From Clostridiaceae bacterium (GTDB lineage: Bacteria; Bacillota; Clostridia; Christensenellales; CAG-917), in NCBI GenBank assembly GCA_031289315.1, contig JAITPR010000031.1, forward strand, positions 32,452 through 96,451: a DNA stretch of 64,000 bases, read 5' to 3'. The notes below the pieces were generated by a model that saw nothing but the letters and a program-made list of their open reading frames with translations, was not told where the DNA came from and did not search any database. Position numbers and translations under genes: made by a program. How positions within the stretch are numbered: the first letter of the stretch is position 1; every line of letters begins with the position of its first letter. Shown one piece after another: positions 60,964 to 64,000 of the stretch.

Positions 60964-61764
60964 ATGGAACTATTTCTTAAAATCATAATTCCGGCAAGCA
61001 TACTGCTTAGTTTAGCTCTCGTTTTCGGCGTACTGATTGCCGTTTTAGGAAAAAAGCTTGCGGTTTCCGTGGATCCGCGAGAGGAAGAGGTGCAGGCGCT
61101 TTTATCCGGTGCAAATTGCGGCGGTTGCGGGTATCCGGGGTGCGCAGGCTTCGCCAAAGCTTTGGTCGCGGGTACGGCAAATTTGTCCGATTGTTCGGCT
61201 ACGGCTCAAAGCCGAAAGGCGCAAATAGCCGCCGTTTTAGGTATAGAAGCCGGCTCTTCCGTACGCTACGTCATATGCTGTTGCGGCGGCAACGAGGCTA
61301 AGGATAAATATGAATACATGGGCTTCGGCGATTGCCGCTCAATGGAGTTGCTTGCGGGAGGACGCAAGGAGTGTCCGCGCGGCTGCTTAGGCATGGGAAG
61401 CTGCACGACGGCTTGCGGCTTTAACGCCGTGGTCGCCGCCGGGGAAAAGGAGGGCTACGCGATAATAGACCGCCAAAGATGCGTGTCTTGCGGCGCGTGT
61501 GCGCGGGCTTGCCCCAAGGAACTCATAAAACGTATTCCGGTGGACGCTAAGTACTACGTTGCCTGTAGCAATCACGAGCGCGGCAAGGAAGTGCGTGCCG
61601 CTTGCAAAAAGGGTTGTTTGGCTTGCGGCGCTTGCGCCAGAAAATGTTCCGCCGGGGCGATTTCCATAGTGGATAATCTTGCCGTAATAGATTACGAAAA
61701 GTGTACGTCATGCGGTGCTTGCGCGGCGGCTTGCCCGGCAAACTGCATATTAGAAGTTAAATAG
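60964..61764 (+). CDS. rnfB: Rnf complex subunit B, ferredoxin-type
   Basis: Entry point for electrons from reduced ferredoxin. The N-terminal membrane helix (about 5-27) is followed by the cluster motif C52-G-G-C-G-Y-P-G-C60, then further clusters at CVSCGACARACP, CLACGACARKCS and CTSCGACAAACP. The ATG at 60964 follows AAAGGAGAG; a frame opening at 60931 overlaps rnfA and is less likely. 266 residues. Last gene of the operon. Confidence 0.95.
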   Translation: MELFLKIIIPASILLSLALVFGVLIAVLGKKLAVSVDPREEEVQALLSGANCGGCGYPGCAGFAKALVAGTANLSDCSATAQSRKAQIAAVLGIEAGSSVRYVICCCGGNEAKDKYEYMGFGDCRSMELLAGGRKECPRGCLGMGSCTTACGFNAVVAAGEKEGYAIIDRQRCVSCGACARACPKELIKRIPVDAKYYVACSNHERGKEVRAACKKGCLACGACARKCSAGAISIVDNLAVIDYEKCTSCGACAAACPANCILEVK

Positions 61765-61769
61765 GATGC

Positions 61770-61830
61770 GGGTGTGGACAATTAACGGCGGCGAATTGCC
61801 TGCTAAAAAAATCTTTTCGGCTCTTGTTTA
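61770..61830 (+). repeat. Palindromic element family, left part only, after rnfB
   Basis: GGGTGTGGACAATTAACGGC opens the copy and TCTTTTCGGCTCTTG matches the interior of the 56041 element. No right arm or flanking duplication is found, so the copy is truncated. It follows the rnfB stop closely and could still act as a 3' hairpin. Confidence 0.6.
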
Positions 61831-61838
61831 ACTCAAAA

Positions 61839-61928
61839 AAAAGCATATTTAAGTCGCGCCAAAAGCATATTTAAGCCGTGGTGCTTAAAGACCCGACCTG
61901 CGTCCCTAAGCCGCGACGCTTAAAGACC
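61839..61928 (+). repeat. Short direct repeats before the acetyltransferase gene
   Basis: AAAAGCATATTTAAG occurs at 61839 and 61861, and GCTTAAAGACC at 61883 and 61918. Confidence 0.6.
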
Positions 61929-61961
61929 AAAGACCCGTGCGTTAGCGTAAGGAGAACAAAA

Positions 61962-62531
61962 ATGTCCGAGCGGTATTTTAAAAAGCTGGTAGGAGATAGA
62001 ATTTATCTGTCGCCGAAGAATCTCGACGACACGGAGCAGTATACCGTGTGGCTTAACGATTTCCGCGTTACGGACGGCTTGCAAGGCGAAAATCTAATTA
62101 GCGTCGTTAAAGAAAAGGCGTGGTTGGAGGAGTCGTTGCGCAGTGAAAGCAGAGATTTTGCCATAGTGCGGTTGTCGGACGATAAGCTTATAGGCAATTG
62201 TGGCTTTAACAACATTGACCCGCGCAACCGCTACGGTGAAATCGGGCTTTTTATCGGCGAAGAGGATGACAGAAATCACGGGTTGGGCGGCGAAGCGGTC
62301 GGGCTGTTGCTTGATTACGGCTTTAATTACCTCAATCTGCACAGCATTGCCCTTTCGGCGTACGGCTTCAACAAGCGCGCGTTGGCTTGCTATAAAAAGG
62401 CGGGCTTTAAGGAAACCGGAGTGCGCCGCGAGAGGCGTTTTGTCAACGGTAAATATTACGACGAAATAATGTTGGATATTTTGGAGACCGAATTCCACGG
62501 CGACAACATAAGAAACAAGAACCTCAAATAA
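61962..62531 (+). CDS. GNAT-family N-acetyltransferase, RimJ/RimL-like
   Basis: Cytoplasmic acetyl-CoA-dependent acetyltransferase of 189 residues. The core shows GEIGLFIGEE, then the acetyl-CoA loop NHGLGGEAVGLLLDYGFNYL (about 105-125) and NKRALACYKKAGFKETG (about 140-156). The layout is that of RimJ/RimL or SpeG-like enzymes acting on an amine; the substrate cannot be told. The ATG at 61962 follows TAAGGAGAA. Confidence 0.9.
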   Translation: MSERYFKKLVGDRIYLSPKNLDDTEQYTVWLNDFRVTDGLQGENLISVVKEKAWLEESLRSESRDFAIVRLSDDKLIGNCGFNNIDPRNRYGEIGLFIGEEDDRNHGLGGEAVGLLLDYGFNYLNLHSIALSAYGFNKRALACYKKAGFKETGVRRERRFVNGKYYDEIMLDILETEFHGDNIRNKNLK

Positions 62532-62613
62532 CACATGAATTTGCTGTTTTTCACATAAAGAATGAGAGCCTCAAATAATGCATGGGCGCAACTCTTTCCG
62601 ATTTCTATAGATA

Positions 62614-62660
62614 GGAGTGGGCAACTCACAGCGACGGCTTGCTGTGCAAGAAAATTTCTT
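62614..62660 (+). repeat. Diverged palindromic element, left part
   Basis: GGAGTGGGCAACTCACAGCG, then GACGGCTTGCTGTGCAAGAA, matches the left arm and central hairpin of the GTGGACAAT family. The right end is not certain. Confidence 0.5.
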
Positions 62661-62905
62661 TCTCATATTTTTTATTCTGCTTAACTATAGTCCGCTTTCG
62701 CTTTCCATAGAAAAAGATTTTTTTATATCATATCTTTATTCTGCCAACCTCTTGGCATCAAGCATGTTGAAAAGATTTCGCAACTTTGTTGCAAAAATTT
62801 TAAAAGAAGTGTTGCCAACGTAGCCCATTATGTGTTAAACTAATTATAATGCGGCTTGTTTGTTATTTAAGATATGCATTCGTCATTAGCGGTTAATTAC
62901 GGACG

Positions 62906-63131
62906 AGACGGAGCCTATTTGATAGACGGGCATGGTCTGTTTGATAAGATAGGTAATGTGAATACGCGGGAAGGGCAAATCAAAAGGCAAGTCCTTTAAG
63001 ACGGAGCATGTCCTATGGACGGGCAATACAAGCACACGCAAAAAAGGCAAATCATTTAAGACGGAGTTCTGTCCGATGATAGACGGGCGGGTTCTGTTTG
63101 ATAAGACAGATAATGCGAATACACGCAAAAA
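62906..63131 (+). repeat. Three degenerate direct repeats upstream of the last gene
   Basis: Units begin with AGACGGAG at 62906, 63000 and 63060 and share GGACGGGC/AGACGGGC cores. Units 1 and 3 also share TCTGTTTGATAAGA and AATACRCG blocks. Unit 2 is shorter. They end just before the GGAGG ribosome site at 63138. Confidence 0.65.
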
Positions 63132-63149
63132 ATATATGGAGGTATACTG

Positions 63150-64000
63150 ATGAAAAATTATAAATGTCCGGACTGCGGTCGGGGAGTTGGAGAAGGGTCG
63201 ACGTCTTGCGTTTGCGGATGTCCCATGGCAAACGTTAAGTCCGGGAAGAAAAGCGTAAGGCTTCCTTACACCAATTACGCCGGAAGAAACGATATAATCG
63301 GTGTCGAAAAAGATAAATACGGCAATCCGAACGGCTCTTGCTACGACTTACTCAAAGACGGTAGCATGAAGGGCTATAAGATTTTATTGATAGACCTTAG
63401 CAACGAGGGACGCAATAGCACTGCATATGCGGGGGCAATCAATGCGTTGGCAAACAAGGGCTTTGTCGTGGACTATATGATTAGTTTTCCGTCGAACTTT
63501 GACGCCATACTGCAAAATTATTGCCAACTGTGGTTGCTGAGCGGTCGTTCTTTGGTTATCAACAATGCGCAAGTGGCAAGTGTAAAGGCGTTTTTCGAAA
63601 GCGGACGCGGCGTTTATTTGTGGGGAGATAATGACCCTTATTATCAGGATGCCAATGCCGTAATAAGAGAGTTGTTCGGTACGGATATGACCGGGGATTA
63701 TCTTGGCAAACAGATTATAGGCATTCAAAAGAAAAACGGAGACGTCGGCATAGTGCCTAGTCACCTTATTAGCACCGGTATAGTAAATTTTTATGAGGGG
63801 GTAACGATAGCGCATATAAATATGAATCAGAAGCTTACGGCGCTTACGTATTCTTCGGACGGCAATGTTGTTACCGCGTTGTACGACAAGGACGGCAGGC
63901 GTTGCTTGATAGACGGAGGGTTTACTAGATTATTCTACGACTGGGACAGCGCCGGTACTGATAGATACGTTGTAAATGCGGCGGGGTGGTTGGCTAACTG
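63150..64000 (+). CDS. Zinc-ribbon protein with possible class I glutamine-amidotransferase-like fold, 3' end outside window
   Basis: The ATG at 63150 follows GGAGG with seven bases between, and the frame stays open for 283 codons to the window edge. Residues 6-25 form a cysteine-rich ribbon (CPDCG...CVCGCP). From about 70 the pattern KILLIDLSNEGRN, ANKGFVVDYMIS, LVINNAQVASVKAFFESG and RGVYLWGDNDPYYQDANAV looks like alternating strands and helices as in amidotransferase/ThuA-type domains, but no catalytic triad is recognised. Function unknown. The total length cannot be judged. Confidence 0.8.
   Translation, partial: MKNYKCPDCGRGVGEGSTSCVCGCPMANVKSGKKSVRLPYTNYAGRNDIIGVEKDKYGNPNGSCYDLLKDGSMKGYKILLIDLSNEGRNSTAYAGAINALANKGFVVDYMISFPSNFDAILQNYCQLWLLSGRSLVINNAQVASVKAFFESGRGVYLWGDNDPYYQDANAVIRELFGTDMTGDYLGKQIIGIQKKNGDVGIVPSHLISTGIVNFYEGVTIAHINMNQKLTALTYSSDGNVVTALYDKDGRRCLIDGGFTRLFYDWDSAGTDRYVVNAAGWLAN

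Larger units (their letters stand above)
62532..63149. other. 618-bp region before the last gene
   Basis: No credible gene; frames at 62617 and 62886 run through repeats. It holds a diverged copy of the palindromic element family (from about 62614) and three degenerate direct repeats at 62906-63131. The middle part is AT-rich. Confidence 0.6.

Noticed and set aside
62886..63128. Minus-strand frame through the three direct repeats
   Set aside because: No ribosome site; the repeated peptide pattern only reflects the DNA repeats.

Overview
The window reads as a chromosome segment of an anaerobic, Gram-positive-type bacterium, most likely an uncultured member of the Clostridia. Supporting signs are purine-rich AGGAGG-type ribosome sites, a six-gene Rnf complex, a single-chain alpha2-type glycyl-tRNA synthetase, two CPBP membrane proteases, a DUF421/DUF4363 pair, a SpoVB-like flippase and a lipobox surface protein. 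No outer-membrane genes are seen. Species assignment is not possible from sequence alone. No rRNA, tRNA, CRISPR array, transposase or phage structural gene was recognised.

Layout. Bases 1-25896 are one reading frame, open at the left edge, that encodes at least 8,631 residues of a giant modular and presumably exported protein. It ends in a short tandem repeat and a bidirectional terminator shared with tadA. From 26.1 to 31.5 kb the minus strand carries tadA, an M14 peptidase and an operon MBL hydrolase - CPBP protease - CPBP protease - rlmH. From 31.6 to 35.5 kb lie a cell-wall amidase, glyQS and truA. From 35.9 to 45 kb all genes point right: an acyl-CoA-synthetase-like ligase, a GlpA-like dehydrogenase with an N-terminal BON domain, a GlpB-like flavoprotein, a DUF1667 protein, an FGGY kinase and an alkyl-DHAP-synthase-like flavoenzyme. 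Together they suggest glycerol-3-phosphate/DHAP chemistry and possibly ether-lipid synthesis. From 45.2 to 51.1 kb is a mosaic of small membrane proteins: two zinc-ribbon paralogues, a LysM protein, DUF4363, DUF421, a SpoVB-like flippase and two half-size TSUP permeases. From 51.5 to 55.9 kb is a 1,459-residue surface protein with both a lipobox and a C-terminal membrane anchor. From 56.4 to 61.8 kb is rnfCDGEAB, which couples ferredoxin oxidation to NAD reduction and ion export. A GNAT acetyltransferase and a zinc-ribbon gene running off the right edge close the window.

The most interesting structures not explained by gene calls are three. First, a small family of palindromic intergenic elements; the clearest copy has matching GGGAGTGG/CCACTCCC ends and an exact 8-bp flanking duplication, so it behaves like a non-autonomous mobile element. 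Second, several genes whose -10 box sits 5-8 bases before the start codon, implying leaderless mRNAs. Third, the giant protein itself, which mixes at least three kinds of repeated module.

All function calls come from motif recognition by eye; no database search was run.
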